DNA of 64,000 nucleotides, taken from positions 7,297,001 through 7,361,000 of the forward strand of contig NZ_CP165734.1 of assembly GCF_041200145.1 (NCBI RefSeq). The letters run 5' to 3'. The position numbers and the translations under genes were made by a program. The DNA comes from Bradyrhizobium sp. LLZ17 (lineage in GTDB: Bacteria; Pseudomonadota; Alphaproteobacteria; Rhizobiales; Xanthobacteraceae). Each line of letters starts with the position of its first letter. Positions within the stretch are counted from its first letter, which is position 1. This document shows, piece after piece, positions 18,064 to 27,707 of the stretch. The notes beneath the pieces are model-generated. The model was not told the DNA's origin. It saw only the letters and a program-made list of their open reading frames with translations, and made no database searches.

Positions 18064-18864
18064 TCAGCCAAATTCATTCTTGGACTCCTGATGCCGAAGA
18101 TGCCGGACCGGCCAGATCACACTGTTGATAATGTCCACTCGTTCAGCAGGCACAAGTCCCGTCGCGGGATACTCGTCTGGTTTCGGCACCCACGCCGTAC
18201 CAAATAAAAAGTCCCAAAGCGGAAAAAAAGCGGCAAAGTTCTTGTCTCGGTGCTCCATCAGGACCGAGTGATGGATGCGGTGCCATTGCGGGTTGTTTAT
18301 CCATGTCACGAACCGACCGAGCGGGATACGGAGGTTTAGATGAGCACAAGTGTCGGGGACAAAGAAGATCAATCCGGCGACCAAGGCCATATCCGCTGGG
18401 ATCCGAAACAAGATCGCCAAAATTGGAAGAAAGGCGTCGGAAAGGACCCTCTCCAGCCAAAAATGCCGGCCAGCCGTGATGAACGTAAGGGCATTCGCGC
18501 TGTGGTGAAACGAGTGCATAGCCCAAAGGACGGGAATTGCATGTTGAAGACGATGGAACGTGTACTTGTAGAGATCGAGAGCAACCACAACGAGTGCTAG
18601 TGAGGCGTACCACCAATAACCATCAGTCGGTAGTGCAATCCAGCCAAGCCCGGTGAAGCTTGCGATCGTACCTGCGCATATTGCCGCGATCGGACCGAGC
18701 AGGTTTTCCAATCCGATGCTCACGATAACGGCTAACCAATCATCGCGAAACTCGGGACCCGGAACGGGCGCAATGGGCCACCATGTCTCCAAGAGACGAG
18801 TACCGTAGATGACACCTAAGTATATTGCCGCAAGACGAGCGGCGTCTACGATCTCACCCGACAT
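18064..18864 (-). CDS. Sterol desaturase / fatty acid hydroxylase family protein
   Basis: 266 residues with about four membrane segments and the histidine clusters of the di-iron fatty acid hydroxylase superfamily: HRLQH (about 107), HSFHH (about 120) and HRIHH (about 195). Members hydroxylate or desaturate membrane lipids. A second family member lies at 19979 on the other strand, with DUF5658-like genes around both. The substrate cannot be told from sequence. Confidence 0.88.
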   Translation of the reverse strand: MSGEIVDAARLAAIYLGVIYGTRLLETWWPIAPVPGPEFRDDWLAVIVSIGLENLLGPIAAICAGTIASFTGLGWIALPTDGYWWYASLALVVVALDLYKYTFHRLQHAIPVLWAMHSFHHSANALTFITAGRHFWLERVLSDAFLPILAILFRIPADMALVAGLIFFVPDTCAHLNLRIPLGRFVTWINNPQWHRIHHSVLMEHRDKNFAAFFPLWDFLFGTAWVPKPDEYPATGLVPAERVDIINSVIWPVRHLRHQESKNEFG

Positions 18865-19523
18865 GACGAATGTCTCGCCGCTTTAACGTTAGGCAGCCCT
18901 TTGCTTCGTCAGATCCTAATACAAATGAGAAAAGGGACAAAAATAACAAGCTCTGCCTTCAAAGAACAAGTAGTCCATACTTCCTGAAACGTTGCGCGAG
19001 CGCAAGCAGCGTTTTTTGACGAACTTTCCTCGCGTAAACAAGGCATGCACAACGCGCGGTCCCCGGCCGCGGTCGCGAAGGCTCGCGAGTGGAACGAGAG
19101 ATTTTTGTTCGGACGAAATATCAGAGTTTGTTCGCTGTTTGTTCAAGTTGCCTGGTTTGAATACGAGCCCACTCCGGCGGCGCGTCCATCGGCCGGTGTC
19201 GCTTTCTGCAGACCGTGCCGGTAAGCGCAATCAAGATCTGGATGATCCATCAGCTCGACATGCTTGGTTAACGCTGCGCGAGCGGCGAACGTCCACGCGC
19301 ATGAGGTTTGGCTCCAGACTAACATGGTCGAAAATGCTCTTCAGGGCCGTCGAAGTAATCGCCCGCGAACTCGCCGGCGCGATACGGCGGGAGAGCGGAT
19401 GTCTTCTGCCTTTGCGCTGCGCGTGAAAAGGAACGATCCGGATGGGATTGAAATTGAAGGAACTGATCCGCGGGTAAAGCGCTCGGAGTTTAAGGAAATA
19501 TAAAGTTGTTTTGGCTTAGAAAA
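18865..19523. other. Intergenic stretch between divergent genes
   Basis: No gene supported; the open frames lack family features. A small hairpin (TTGCG / CGCAA, 18992-19005) followed by six T at about 19012-19017 resembles a weak rightward terminator. The right-hand part probably carries the promoter of the gene at 19606. Confidence 0.4.
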
Positions 19524-19554
19524 CGAACTTTGGATCGTAACCGAACTTTGGATC
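19524..19554 (+). repeat. Direct repeat upstream of the DUF5658-like gene
   Basis: The 13-mer CGAACTTTGGATC occurs at 19524-19536 and again at 19542-19554, an 18-base spacing close to two helical turns, about 50 bases before the ATG at 19606. It could be a tandem operator; this is inference from arrangement only. Confidence 0.5.
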
Positions 19555-19605
19555 TTAAGGGTCCTGTGACCTAGCTTAAGGATCTTCAGCATCGAGGTCT
19601 TAATA

Positions 19606-19896
19606 ATGAGCTGGATTAAAGCGTTCTTGCTAATCTTCTGCTTGTTGCTGGGTTGTGCCGACCTCGTAACGACGAACGTGATCCTCGATCTCGGAATGGG
19701 CGAGCTGAACCCGTTCATGAGGCTGGCTCAGACCTGGTTCGGCGTGTGGTGGCTCATTCCCAAGCTCGGCTTAACGTTTCTCGTGACGTGGCTGCTTTGG
19801 CGCAGCAAGAACGTTTACAACGTGGCTCTTGTCGTGGCTTTCTGCTCCACGCCCGTACTTAACAACCTCATCCTCATTGTCGCAGGCACGAGCTGA
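19606..19896 (+). CDS. DUF5658-like small membrane protein, short form
   Basis: 96 residues with three hydrophobic segments and the ELNPFM motif that marks DUF5658-like proteins (MGELNPFMRLAQTW, about 34-48). It is collinear with residues about 50-145 of the longer paralogue at 23458 but lacks that protein's N-terminal domain. A GAGG sequence lies about 10 bases upstream of the ATG. Function unknown; it sits 82 bases before a sterol-desaturase-family gene on the same strand, possibly one transcript. Confidence 0.8.
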   Translation: MSWIKAFLLIFCLLLGCADLVTTNVILDLGMGELNPFMRLAQTWFGVWWLIPKLGLTFLVTWLLWRSKNVYNVALVVAFCSTPVLNNLILIVAGTS

Positions 19897-19978
19897 ACCA
19901 ATCACTTCGCCTCTTGCAGCGATTGGCGAATGAGGAAGCAAGTGCTAGACTTCCGCCCCTTTAAAGGCGGCTATTTGA

Positions 19979-20803
19979 ATGGACGAGCTTTTTGGACTGA
20001 GTAGATTTTTGCTGACGCTTTTGATCTTCGTTCCGATCGAGCGACTATTTGCTGCGAGGCCTCAGAAGTTTTTCAGACGTGGCCTGCTAACCGATATGGC
20101 CTTCCAGTTTCTCAATGGATGGCTGATCATCCTCGGCGTGATCGCGATCGTCACGATGGCCATTGTGGTCAACCAATCGATACTGCCGTCAGTAGTGAAG
20201 CAGGCGATCGACGGTCTTCCCTATTTGGTCCAAGTCGTCTTGGTGATCCTGATCGGGGACTTCGGGGTCTACTGGACCCACCGCATCCTGCACGCCGTGC
20301 CCGCCATGTGGCACATCCATGCCGTTCACCACGCTGTCGAAGAACTGGACTGGCTCGCTGCGGTCCATCAGCACCCGCTGGACGTAGTATTCATGAAGGC
20401 CGGCTCGCTGTTTCCGCTCTTCGCGCTCGGCTTCTCCTCAGAAGCAATCGGGACTTACATCCTCGTCTACTACTGGCAGGCCTATCTCGTTCATGCCAAC
20501 GTGCGCTTGAACTACGGCCCGCTGCGCTACTTCCTGGTGTCGCCGGAATTTCATCATTGGCACCACAGCAGCGAGATGGAAGCCAGAGACAAGAACTTTG
20601 CCGGGATGTTCTCATTCTACGATTTGCTGTTTGGAAGTGTTTACCTTCCCAAGGGGCAGAAGCCGAAGACATTTGGCGTCGATCATCCGATGCCATCAGG
20701 ATATTTGGCACTTTTAGCGCACCCGTTTCTCGAATGGAAATCGAGGCAAAGACGCGGCGATCCTTCGGGTAGGACCGGAAATACAGGAAGCCCTTCTATC
20801 TGA
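19979..20803 (+). CDS. Sterol desaturase / fatty acid hydroxylase family protein
   Basis: 274 residues, four or more membrane segments and the full set of histidine boxes: HRILH (about 100), HAVHH (about 113) and HHWHHSSEMEARDKNFAG (about 190-208). The spacing matches the superfamily of di-iron lipid hydroxylases. It differs clearly from the family member at 18064, so this is not a recent duplication. Together with the acyltransferase and PAP2 genes downstream it suggests a lipid or envelope modification neighbourhood, but no pathway can be assigned. Confidence 0.88.
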   Translation: MDELFGLSRFLLTLLIFVPIERLFAARPQKFFRRGLLTDMAFQFLNGWLIILGVIAIVTMAIVVNQSILPSVVKQAIDGLPYLVQVVLVILIGDFGVYWTHRILHAVPAMWHIHAVHHAVEELDWLAAVHQHPLDVVFMKAGSLFPLFALGFSSEAIGTYILVYYWQAYLVHANVRLNYGPLRYFLVSPEFHHWHHSSEMEARDKNFAGMFSFYDLLFGSVYLPKGQKPKTFGVDHPMPSGYLALLAHPFLEWKSRQRRGDPSGRTGNTGSPSI

Positions 20804-20941
20804 CACCAAGCCCGCGCGCCTTCGTTTGGCAAATACTTCGACGTGCTGCGGGTCGCCAACGCTATTGTTCGTCAGCATTAATCCGGACCTTCATCGAACC
20901 AAATAGCCTTTCGACCTCGCTCAGTCGTCGCTCAGTGCCGG

Positions 20942-21919
20942 CTAGCTAAACCTACGATAACCAGGGGACTCGATGCGGCTCTGGCAAATCTTCTTTTTTG
21001 CGTAGTTGATTAAAGGAGCCTCGATTACGCGCCAACTTATCTCCGCGACGAGGCATACAATTGGAAGCGCGACGAAGCCAGAAAGCGGCCGGCCGAGGTC
21101 AAAAAATACGTCGTAGACGACCATGTGGAACAGATATAGTGAGTAGCAGCGGCGTCCCGGCCAGACGAGTGGACGAAGCAACTGGGGCCGCTCGATATTG
21201 GCGCCCAGCCAAACGATGACACAGCATGCGAACGCTGTTACCGAAAGAAAGGCGAACGCTTCAGATGTTGCGGCATATGCCACATCGCAAAGCGGTGGCA
21301 CACAAGCCAGCATTGCCCACACGATAACGGAACGGCAATAGCCGCGCGCGAAACAGGCGAGGAGGACGCCGCCGAACAATTCATCCAAGCGTCCCGGAAG
21401 CAAAAATTGCCACGATTGATCCGGCAAATAGGCGTGTAACAGCCAGCGCCAGACCGGCGCAAGCAGAACGCCACCCCATAGAATCCGGACTAACCATTGC
21501 CGCGGTAGCCAGTAAATCAGGATCGGCAGGACCAGATAGAATTGCTCCTCGATGGCGAGCGTCCAGGTGACGAATGTCAGATCGGATAGAGGAAAGCCGA
21601 AGTGTAACCAAGGGACGGCTTGCATGAAGAGCAGATAGTAACCCCAATGATCAGGCGGCAGGATCGCCAGCAGCAGCCAGTATAATGGCAGGATCCGGAA
21701 CGCTCGTCGGCCGTAGAACGACGAGAAGTAGCCGGGCTGTTGACGGCTATCGAGCAAAATGCCGCCAACCAGAAAGCCACTGAGAACAAAGAACAGGTCG
21801 ACGCCCAGCATGCCATACTTGAAGCCGAAGAAGTGGCGGGCGATGACGAGCGAAATGGCCAAGCCACGGAGCGCGTCAAGCGGCTCGGAGCGAGTCGAGG
21901 AATCGGCCAAATTGCTCAT
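20942..21919 (-). CDS. Acyltransferase family 3 (OafA/YrhL-type) membrane protein
   Basis: 325 residues from the ATG at 21919 (MSNLADSSTRSEPLDALRG); the frame extends to 21982 with other possible starts. The family signature LDALRGLAISLVIARHFFG is at the N-terminus, followed by about eight to ten membrane segments and the LSGFLVGGIL motif near residue 45. Such proteins acylate sugars, peptidoglycan or lipids at the membrane. The acceptor is unknown. Confidence 0.87.
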   Translation of the reverse strand: MSNLADSSTRSEPLDALRGLAISLVIARHFFGFKYGMLGVDLFFVLSGFLVGGILLDSRQQPGYFSSFYGRRAFRILPLYWLLLAILPPDHWGYYLLFMQAVPWLHFGFPLSDLTFVTWTLAIEEQFYLVLPILIYWLPRQWLVRILWGGVLLAPVWRWLLHAYLPDQSWQFLLPGRLDELFGGVLLACFARGYCRSVIVWAMLACVPPLCDVAYAATSEAFAFLSVTAFACCVIVWLGANIERPQLLRPLVWPGRRCYSLYLFHMVVYDVFFDLGRPLSGFVALPIVCLVAEISWRVIEAPLINYAKKKICQSRIESPGYRRFS

Positions 21920-22081
21920 AAAATCGGTCCGGCCCATGCAATGGGAGTAATGTATCATCATTTCATGGGATCGGAAGGCCACCTATGAACCACAGGAGCA
22001 GTCCACCAACGACCGCTAAGACGATCGGCTATTCAAGCTCCGACACTTTTGCAGACGGGAAGGTATTTAGCCATTTCATGA

Positions 22082-23011
22082 TCAACTCGCGGTGTGAGGA
22101 TCAGGCATGCAGCCCATTAGTCGCAACAAAAGAATTGCGACTGGTACAATCGCAAGTCCAAAGGCGACATCCGTCAGGTAGTGACCGCCGGCAGTTAGCG
22201 CCGAGATGATCATTAGTACATTCAAAGGAAGATAAAGGGGAAACAGGAACGTTCCTCTGCTTGACAAGATCAAGATCAAGGCAAGCGCGGCATGGAATGA
22301 GGGAAACTGTATGATCCCTGTAGCCTTGGCCAGATCGATGACCATCGATCCGGAACGAATGGCGTAGAACTCGGGCAGGTAGTAGGCGCTTGTCAGGTGT
22401 ACCACACCGTAGTGTGCCCAAGCACCTTCCGCAGGGAGCGCCATCGATATCGGGATGACGATGAGCAGAGTTACGGCGAACAGCCAACCGAATGCCCTGG
22501 TATGCATGAGCCTTTTAGTCGAAAACAGCACAATCAGCAGGATAAAAACCTGAATGATCATGGTGTCGTAAATCAGATCGAGCATCCAGCCGATCGTCGG
22601 ATGCTCGATCTTCAACCATGTAAATAGCGCCAGCCAATTGAACCCGACCGCGGCATCCATGGCTGCCAGTGCATTGTCGACCAACGGAACGCGTCGAGCG
22701 GCAGCAAGGTAGCTCAGAACGATCGCTACGTTAGTGAACGCAACCAGTTGCGCGCATGTCAGGGTAATTGATGCAAAGAGCGGGTTCTTCCTGATCCTCG
22801 TGTAAAACAGGTTGAGGCCAACCAGCACGATAAAGCCGAAGATGGTTGGGAAGCCGAGCGAGATCCTTATGTTCAGCAGATAGAGTCCTAACGCAGCGAC
22901 CGCTGTCATCGCTCCGATGATTAGCCAAAAGTTCGTCGCTTCAGCGGATTCTTGGCAATGGTTTCGTGCCAAACTTGGCGCCTTGCGCTCAACATATTCC
23001 GAATAACTCAT
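22082..23011 (-). CDS. PAP2-superfamily membrane phosphatase-like protein
   Basis: 309 residues from ATG 23011 (MSYSEYVERK); the open frame extends a further 25 codons to 23086. Seven or so membrane segments. The C-terminal half carries PSFHAALA (about 245) and GGHYLTDVAFG (about 285), corresponding to the second and third PAP2 phosphatase motifs with both histidines and the aspartate. Closest in layout to the inositol-phosphotransferase-like PAP2 group. Probably acts on a lipid phosphate at the inner membrane; substrate unknown. Confidence 0.83.
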   Translation of the reverse strand: MSYSEYVERKAPSLARNHCQESAEATNFWLIIGAMTAVAALGLYLLNIRISLGFPTIFGFIVLVGLNLFYTRIRKNPLFASITLTCAQLVAFTNVAIVLSYLAAARRVPLVDNALAAMDAAVGFNWLALFTWLKIEHPTIGWMLDLIYDTMIIQVFILLIVLFSTKRLMHTRAFGWLFAVTLLIVIPISMALPAEGAWAHYGVVHLTSAYYLPEFYAIRSGSMVIDLAKATGIIQFPSFHAALALILILSSRGTFLFPLYLPLNVLMIISALTAGGHYLTDVAFGLAIVPVAILLLRLMGCMPDPHTAS

Positions 23012-23457
23012 TAAAACCAGCCTGCCTGAAAATGGAAGTAGCGTATCATTACAACCCAGATCTCTCAATAGGGCTGTCCGCGACAATGGGCACGACCGTT
23101 AACGGGCTTGCGCCGGGTCAAGACGCCTTGGACAAGACCAGGATCTAGTTTGGTCTAAGCACGGCGTCAGGCTGAGACTGTGAGTCTCTGTTGGTAGTTG
23201 ATCCTCCTGCAGACGACGGGTGGCCTGCGCCAATTTCTGCAGCATGCGCTGCGTTACGCCTTGCAGCCCAGAGCCGAATTTGCGGGTGAAGACAGCAGGA
23301 GTGTCCAAGGGGATCGCACCAACTGTAGGATGCGCGGAAGGGCGAAAGCGCCACGACGCCGCTCTATAATCGAAGGCGCGGCATCAGTAAGGCATCGTCG
23401 CCGGGCAATGGTTCGCGTGACGCCAAGCGTGGGACTGTGAGGTCGCCTGTGAGCGCT
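23012..23457. other. Gap with a remnant of the ADAVLxPN gene family
   Basis: No intact gene. At 23145-23190 the minus strand reads RDSQSQPDAVLRPN then a stop, matching the C-terminus of the intact gene at 44200 (DSRQADAVLGPN). The similarity fades upstream, so only the last dozen or so codons survive. Confidence 0.55.
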
Positions 23458-23895
23458 TCAATGTGAACTTGCGATGATGAGTAGATTGTTCAGTACCGGC
23501 ATGCAGCAGAAAGCCACCACGAGAGCGATGTTGTAAGGATTATTGCTACGCCAAAGAAGCCACATCATGAAATAGGTCAAACCAAGCTTCGGGATAAGCC
23601 ACCAAGAACCTAGCCACGTCTGAGCAATATGCATGAACGGGTTCAACTCGCCGAGGCCAAGGTTGAGGATCATGTTAGTGGTGAATAGATCGGCAATCCC
23701 AAGCAGCAGGACCGAGAGCACCAGGAGCGTCTTAGCCAAGTAACGGCGGCCCAACATGATCTCGTAAGCGAATGCGACGCCCTCAGGGTCGTTCTGCTTA
23801 AACCAGGGCTGCGCGGCCTCCTTGGTCGCAAAGACCTTCAGGTGCTGTGGGTCGCCAACGTTCTTGCGCGTATTCGTATATATCCAGACTTTCAT
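23458..23895 (-). CDS. DUF5658-like membrane protein with an extra N-terminal domain
   Basis: 145 residues. The first about 45 residues (MKVWIYTNTRKNVGD, then KVFATKEAAQPWF and NDPEGVAFAYE) form a small soluble domain that I have seen as a stand-alone rhizobial motif; the remainder has three membrane segments with GELNPFMHIAQTW and matches the 96-residue protein at 19606 nearly end to end. The family thus occurs here as a fused, an unfused and a dead form. Function unknown. Confidence 0.82.
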   Translation of the reverse strand: MKVWIYTNTRKNVGDPQHLKVFATKEAAQPWFKQNDPEGVAFAYEIMLGRRYLAKTLLVLSVLLLGIADLFTTNMILNLGLGELNPFMHIAQTWLGSWWLIPKLGLTYFMMWLLWRSNNPYNIALVVAFCCMPVLNNLLIIASSH

Positions 23896-24137
23896 TTCAT
23901 CCGCTCAAAGGCATCGTTATTGCTGGACCTACCGTGTGCGCTGCACCGCCGGCAGCCGAAGGGCCGGTGGGAACCAATGACGGCAGGCGCGATTGTTGCG
24001 TCAAGGACTCTGACTCATCTAACGAAATAGTGAAGCCGAAAAAATTGATGGCGGCCACAATCAGAGGTATTTCTGAAGAATATTGCTACTGATCTGCGCT
24101 TTCTCAAGACGACCTGTTCTCTTTTGCGAGGCAAACC

Positions 24138-24338
24138 ATGGATTTGAAAACAGACAGCATTGCTGCCGGCAATCGTTTCAAGATCAGCAAGCTCGGAACA
24201 AGTCGTTGCCCAGAACTGGCTGGCAAGGTTGGCGTCGTTGTCAACGTGAGCCCCCGTACTACGGGCATCACCGTTCTGTTCGATGGTGCCCAACGACCAA
24301 CTGTCCTGCACAGGGATTACATTAGCCCCGAGATCTGA
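24138..24338 (+). CDS. Small hypothetical protein, 66 residues
   Basis: Starts MDLKTDSIAAGNRFKIS with a GAGG ribosome site nine bases upstream. It is predicted soluble, beta-rich, with a VVVNVSPRTTGITVLFDG segment reminiscent of small KOW/SH3-like barrels. I do not recognise the family with certainty. Codon use fits a real GC-rich gene. Confidence 0.65.
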   Translation: MDLKTDSIAAGNRFKISKLGTSRCPELAGKVGVVVNVSPRTTGITVLFDGAQRPTVLHRDYISPEI

Positions 24339-24515
24339 TCACGCATTTACTCCGAATGAGGTACCCCGATTTAAGGGTCGTAGAGGTCACGCATCTTATT
24401 TCGCTCTGCGTACAGTCGCAATTTTGTCGCGACTTCGTACCCCATTTCCTCCAGTTTCCCTGCTGCAACCGCGTTGTAATCTCCACCACGGTCACCTTGG
24501 ATGAGGGGCGGGGTC

Positions 24516-24686
24516 ATGGAAATATTTCGCGCGGAGAAGATTTGCGTTGTCGCGGACAACTCCAGCAGAACCTGCGGCATCTGCGGCAAGAAAATGAAGC
24601 TTGTGCGAACAGTGGTGGACTCTGATAGCGGAGGCATCACCCACATGTTCGAATGCGGGTGCGGAAAGCGCCTCTGGGACGACTGA
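24516..24686 (+). CDS. Small zinc-ribbon-like protein
   Basis: 56 residues from ATG 24516 (an in-frame ATG at 24501 is possible). Two cysteine pairs, CGICGKK and CGCGKR, about 30 residues apart, would bind a zinc ion in a ribbon fold. The rest is short and polar. Function unknown; a GCGGGGTCATGG context gives only a modest ribosome site. Confidence 0.55.
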   Translation: MEIFRAEKICVVADNSSRTCGICGKKMKLVRTVVDSDSGGITHMFECGCGKRLWDD

Positions 24687-24890
24687 GGCGCACCTCCCCA
24701 ACGGGCGGGCCAGTAAGGTGTTCACCTCAAGTTCGAGAGCAGCAGTCAACCCGTTCGCCTAGTCGAGACGAGCAAGCGACTATGATCACGCTCCAAACGT
24801 TCGAGACGGGAGCGTGGTGTGATATGTCAGGGGAAGTGCTACTCGGTTGCCCACTGCCTGCACGCAGGCTGTGCTTTTCGTTGAGTTGCG

Positions 24891-25465
24891 TCACTGCCGC
24901 GGGCGCATCGCCCCATCCGCGAGGCGCTGATTCCTGATCTCGCGGAGGAGCAGTATGCGTTTGGTTTGGGCGGCATTAAGCAGGCCCTCGAACAGCACGA
25001 ACATCTCGCGCGCCTGCACATAGACTTCGGTGTTGATGGCGTGTTGATCGAAGCCATAGTTAGCGAGACGCGTGTCGATCTCGGTTGCAGCCGCTGCATC
25101 AATCCGCCAGCTGTGGGCGTTTTGCAAAGTGTAGTACTCGGCCTCATCCTCGAACCCGGGAGCGATCCCAACCATGTCGATGCTGCGAAGCGCAGCTTCG
25201 ATTGCCTTTTGACGATAGGTCTCTAAGACCTTGTGACGCAGCACGCGATAGCGTTGGATTTCCCAGGACAGTTCGGCAACATCGATGGCGAGCAGCCATT
25301 CGATGGCGGATCGAGGTGCGAGGTCGGCAAAGATCGCCTGCCGCAGCGCATGGTACTGGTCTAGGCTCTCGCCGGGCAGCAATTGGGGGGCGGCGCCAAC
25401 ATATCGAACTCGACCGGCAGCGCGGTCGGGGTCAGCTGTTGCGCCGTTTGGAAGGGTCCGTTCAT
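24891..25465 (-). pseudogene. Prophage-relic hypothetical gene with a frameshift
   Basis: A good start (GGAGG ten bases before ATG 25465) opens [13 protein letters not shown] and runs to MLAPPP; the frame then ends. One frame over, LLPGESLDQYHALRQAIF continues for 160 residues to 24891. One extra C in the C6 run (G6 on the + strand, 25385-25390) would give a single protein of about 190 residues. The body is helical, with a central segment likely coiled coil. Product unknown. The start overlaps the end of the ERF gene, consistent with a phage operon. Confidence 0.72.
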
Positions 25466-26621
25466 TGCGATGCGGCCTCCGAACCGAGGTTTACAGGAAA
25501 GACCGCACTTGTGACGCGGGCCGGATTGTGGGCGGGGTTCGCCGCCCACAGCTCTTGCGCGATGGGCAGCGGCGAGATCTGCAGGTTGGACCACCAAGCG
25601 CGCTCGTTACCGTGCCGGTGCAGCTCCTGGTGATGAGCGCGGCACAACGGCACCGTGAACTCGTCGCCGACCTTGCGGCCGAGCGCCCGGGGCTGGGCAA
25701 ACTTCAGGTGGTGGGCATCGCACGGGGTTTGCTGGCAAACCAGGCAAGGCTGCCCGCAGACGAATAGCAGGTGCGCCTTGCTGCGCTTGCGGGGTGGCTC
25801 CTTGGGATGGGCCTGCGCGGGCAGAGTCGGCTGCAGCGCAGCCTCTGTCGCTGCCGGGAGCGGCTCTGCCGACGGGCTTGGCTCGCGGTCGGCGGCGGGC
25901 GCGTGTTCGCCCCTGCTGGGCCTGGGCCGGCCGGCCTCCTCCAGGCAGGTCTGGTAGGCGGCCTCGACGATCCGGGCGTCCGTCGCCAGCAGGGTGTTCT
26001 TGAGCGGCAGGCTGGCCTTGGCCCAGGCCAGCAGCTCCTCTCCCTCGCGCAGGGCTGCGAGCTGGCCTAACAGCTGCTCCCGAAGGTCAGCGGAGTCAGG
26101 TGGCCTCAGCACCGGCGCGCGGTTGAGCACGCCCTTGCTGGGCTTGGCTTTCGCAGCAGACGCCGGGTGCGGCACCGCGGCGGGCGGGGCGGCGACCGCG
26201 TCGGGGGCGTCGAGATCATCCTCGCCGGTAATCCCGACCAGCGCGAACAGGGCATAGCGGCGCGCATAGGTCAGCGCCGCGCCCATGCGGTGCGGCGCCT
26301 CGACGTCCTTGAGCGCGCAGACCGGCCAGTCCGAGGAGATCCACTCGCCGGAGGCATGGGCGAGCAGGGTGGTGAGCTGAATGGTGCCGGTGGCCGTCTC
26401 CACTCGGGTGGTCTGGATGGTGGCGATTTCCTGCTGGCTTAAGGTCTTGCGCACGATGTCGAGGCCCGACGCCAGCGAGGCGTAGCGAAAGGACCGATCG
26501 TCATCGCGCAGAAAGGGCGAGCGGATCTGAGCCGTCAGGGTTTTTCCGGGTTGGTCAGCTCGGCCTGGGCGCGGGCCAGCGCGGCGGCGATCTGCCCGAT
26601 ATGCTCACTGGCCTGGTGCAT
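25462..26621 (-). pseudogene. ERF-family recombinase fused to an HNH-like domain, frameshifted
   Basis: The ATG at 26621 opens [19 protein letters not shown], an ERF-type start, but stops after 29 codons; the rest continues in another frame from about 26545 to 25462. One extra base in the T5 run at 26541-26545 (A5 on the coding strand) would join them into about 385 residues. The ERF domain is clear: [20 protein letters not shown], then [19 protein letters not shown] and GEDDLDA. After a proline/alanine-rich linker comes a C-terminal [14 protein letters not shown] / [13 protein letters not shown] unit that looks like an HNH/zinc domain. ERF proteins anneal single strands during phage recombination. 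Confidence 0.8.
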
Positions 26622-27465
26622 GGACGGCCTCCATCTCAACCGGGTCAAAGCTGATGGCGCCGGATTTGGTGCGCTTGGCGCGAACGCCGTGGCCGATCGC
26701 CTCCTTGGCGTCTTCGGGCATCAGCTTCTTCAGCTCCGACTTGGCCAGTTCGTGCTCGCCATGGGCGGCGCGGGTGCGCAAATAGGTCGCCGCGCACTCG
26801 GCCCACAGATTGGACGCGGTCATGTCGACGACCTTGACCGCGGCCAGCCGCGGCCGCGGCGGCTCGATCCCGAATAGGAGCGGCGGCTCGCCACTCTGCA
26901 CGCAGCGCCAGAACTTCTTTTCCGCCGTAAGCAGCAGGTGCTGGTAGAGTGGATCGGCGTGGAGGGTGAGCTCAACCCATTTGCCGCCGCCGGTGATGAT
27001 CGACAGCACTGAAGTGCGGGCGGCGACCACCCACATGTTGTGCTGCAGCTGCGCCATATGCTTCTCGGCGGCGGCCTCCTCGGTGAAGGCCCAGGGCAGC
27101 ATGAACTTGGCCTCGAACACCGCGCCGGTTTCTGCGACAATGCCATCCAATGTGGCCGCCATCCAGCGGTGGACCGGATGCCGCACCCGCTTCTGAATGT
27201 CGGTGACGGTCTGACCCGAGGCGCGCTGGTACCAGGTCCTGTTGAGGTCTTCGGTGACGGTGCCGAGCTGCACGATCAGGTTGTGCGCAAGATCCTGCGG
27301 CGCGATCTCGCCGCGCTTTTCCCGCCACAGCCGCGTGAGATCGTCCTGATCGTTGCCCATGATGATGCGGGCATCGGAGCCGCCGATAAAGGCGCGCCGG
27401 TCAATGGGGTCGAACTTGATGACGTGATGTGGCGCCTCGGCGCCATGGGCTGCGATCGTGGCCAC
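26605..27465 (-). CDS. YqaJ-type phage recombination exonuclease
   Basis: 286 residues from a GTG at 27465, chosen because AAGGAG lies about seven bases upstream; the frame is open 15 codons further. The N-terminal RRAFIGGSDARIIMG and central HRWMAATLDGIV ... AVFEAKF (about 95-115) match the YqaJ/lambda-exonuclease nuclease fold, with E-x-K as catalytic residues, followed by HMAQLQHNMWV. Such exonucleases work with a strand-annealing protein; the ERF gene starts inside the last 17 bases of this one, forming a two-part recombination module. Confidence 0.85.
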   Translation of the reverse strand: MATIAAHGAEAPHHVIKFDPIDRRAFIGGSDARIIMGNDQDDLTRLWREKRGEIAPQDLAHNLIVQLGTVTEDLNRTWYQRASGQTVTDIQKRVRHPVHRWMAATLDGIVAETGAVFEAKFMLPWAFTEEAAAEKHMAQLQHNMWVVAARTSVLSIITGGGKWVELTLHADPLYQHLLLTAEKKFWRCVQSGEPPLLFGIEPPRPRLAAVKVVDMTASNLWAECAATYLRTRAAHGEHELAKSELKKLMPEDAKEAIGHGVRAKRTKSGAISFDPVEMEAVHAPGQ

Positions 27466-27707
27466 CGGTATCTCCTTAAGGTCTGACGCGGCTTGCTGCC
27501 GCACCACCAAAAGCCCCGCGATCGCGAGGGGAGATACCGGGGCGTTCAGGCGCCCGGTCCGACTCAGTAACGCTCCTTTGGCGTGGGAATGCCAGTGCTT
27601 TCTGCAGCAAGATTCTTGCTCTTTTTGGGTCGTAAATCCTTGATATCACGGCGCTTTGGAGCGAGCCTTGGAGGCCGGCAGAAGGCCGCAACCTGAGACC
27701 CGCGACG
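27466..27707. other. Divergent intergenic region of the prophage relic
   Basis: Lies between the minus-strand recombination genes and the + strand gene at 27708. It contains a GC-rich near-palindrome around GCGATCGC (about 27515-27535) flanked by CCCC and GGGG. Likely promoters for both sides, but no boxes can be assigned. Confidence 0.4.

Noticed and set aside
19341..19718. 125-codon minus-strand frame opposite the DUF5658-like gene
   Set aside because: Its hydrophobic profile is absent, and the opposite strand has the family motif and a ribosome site.
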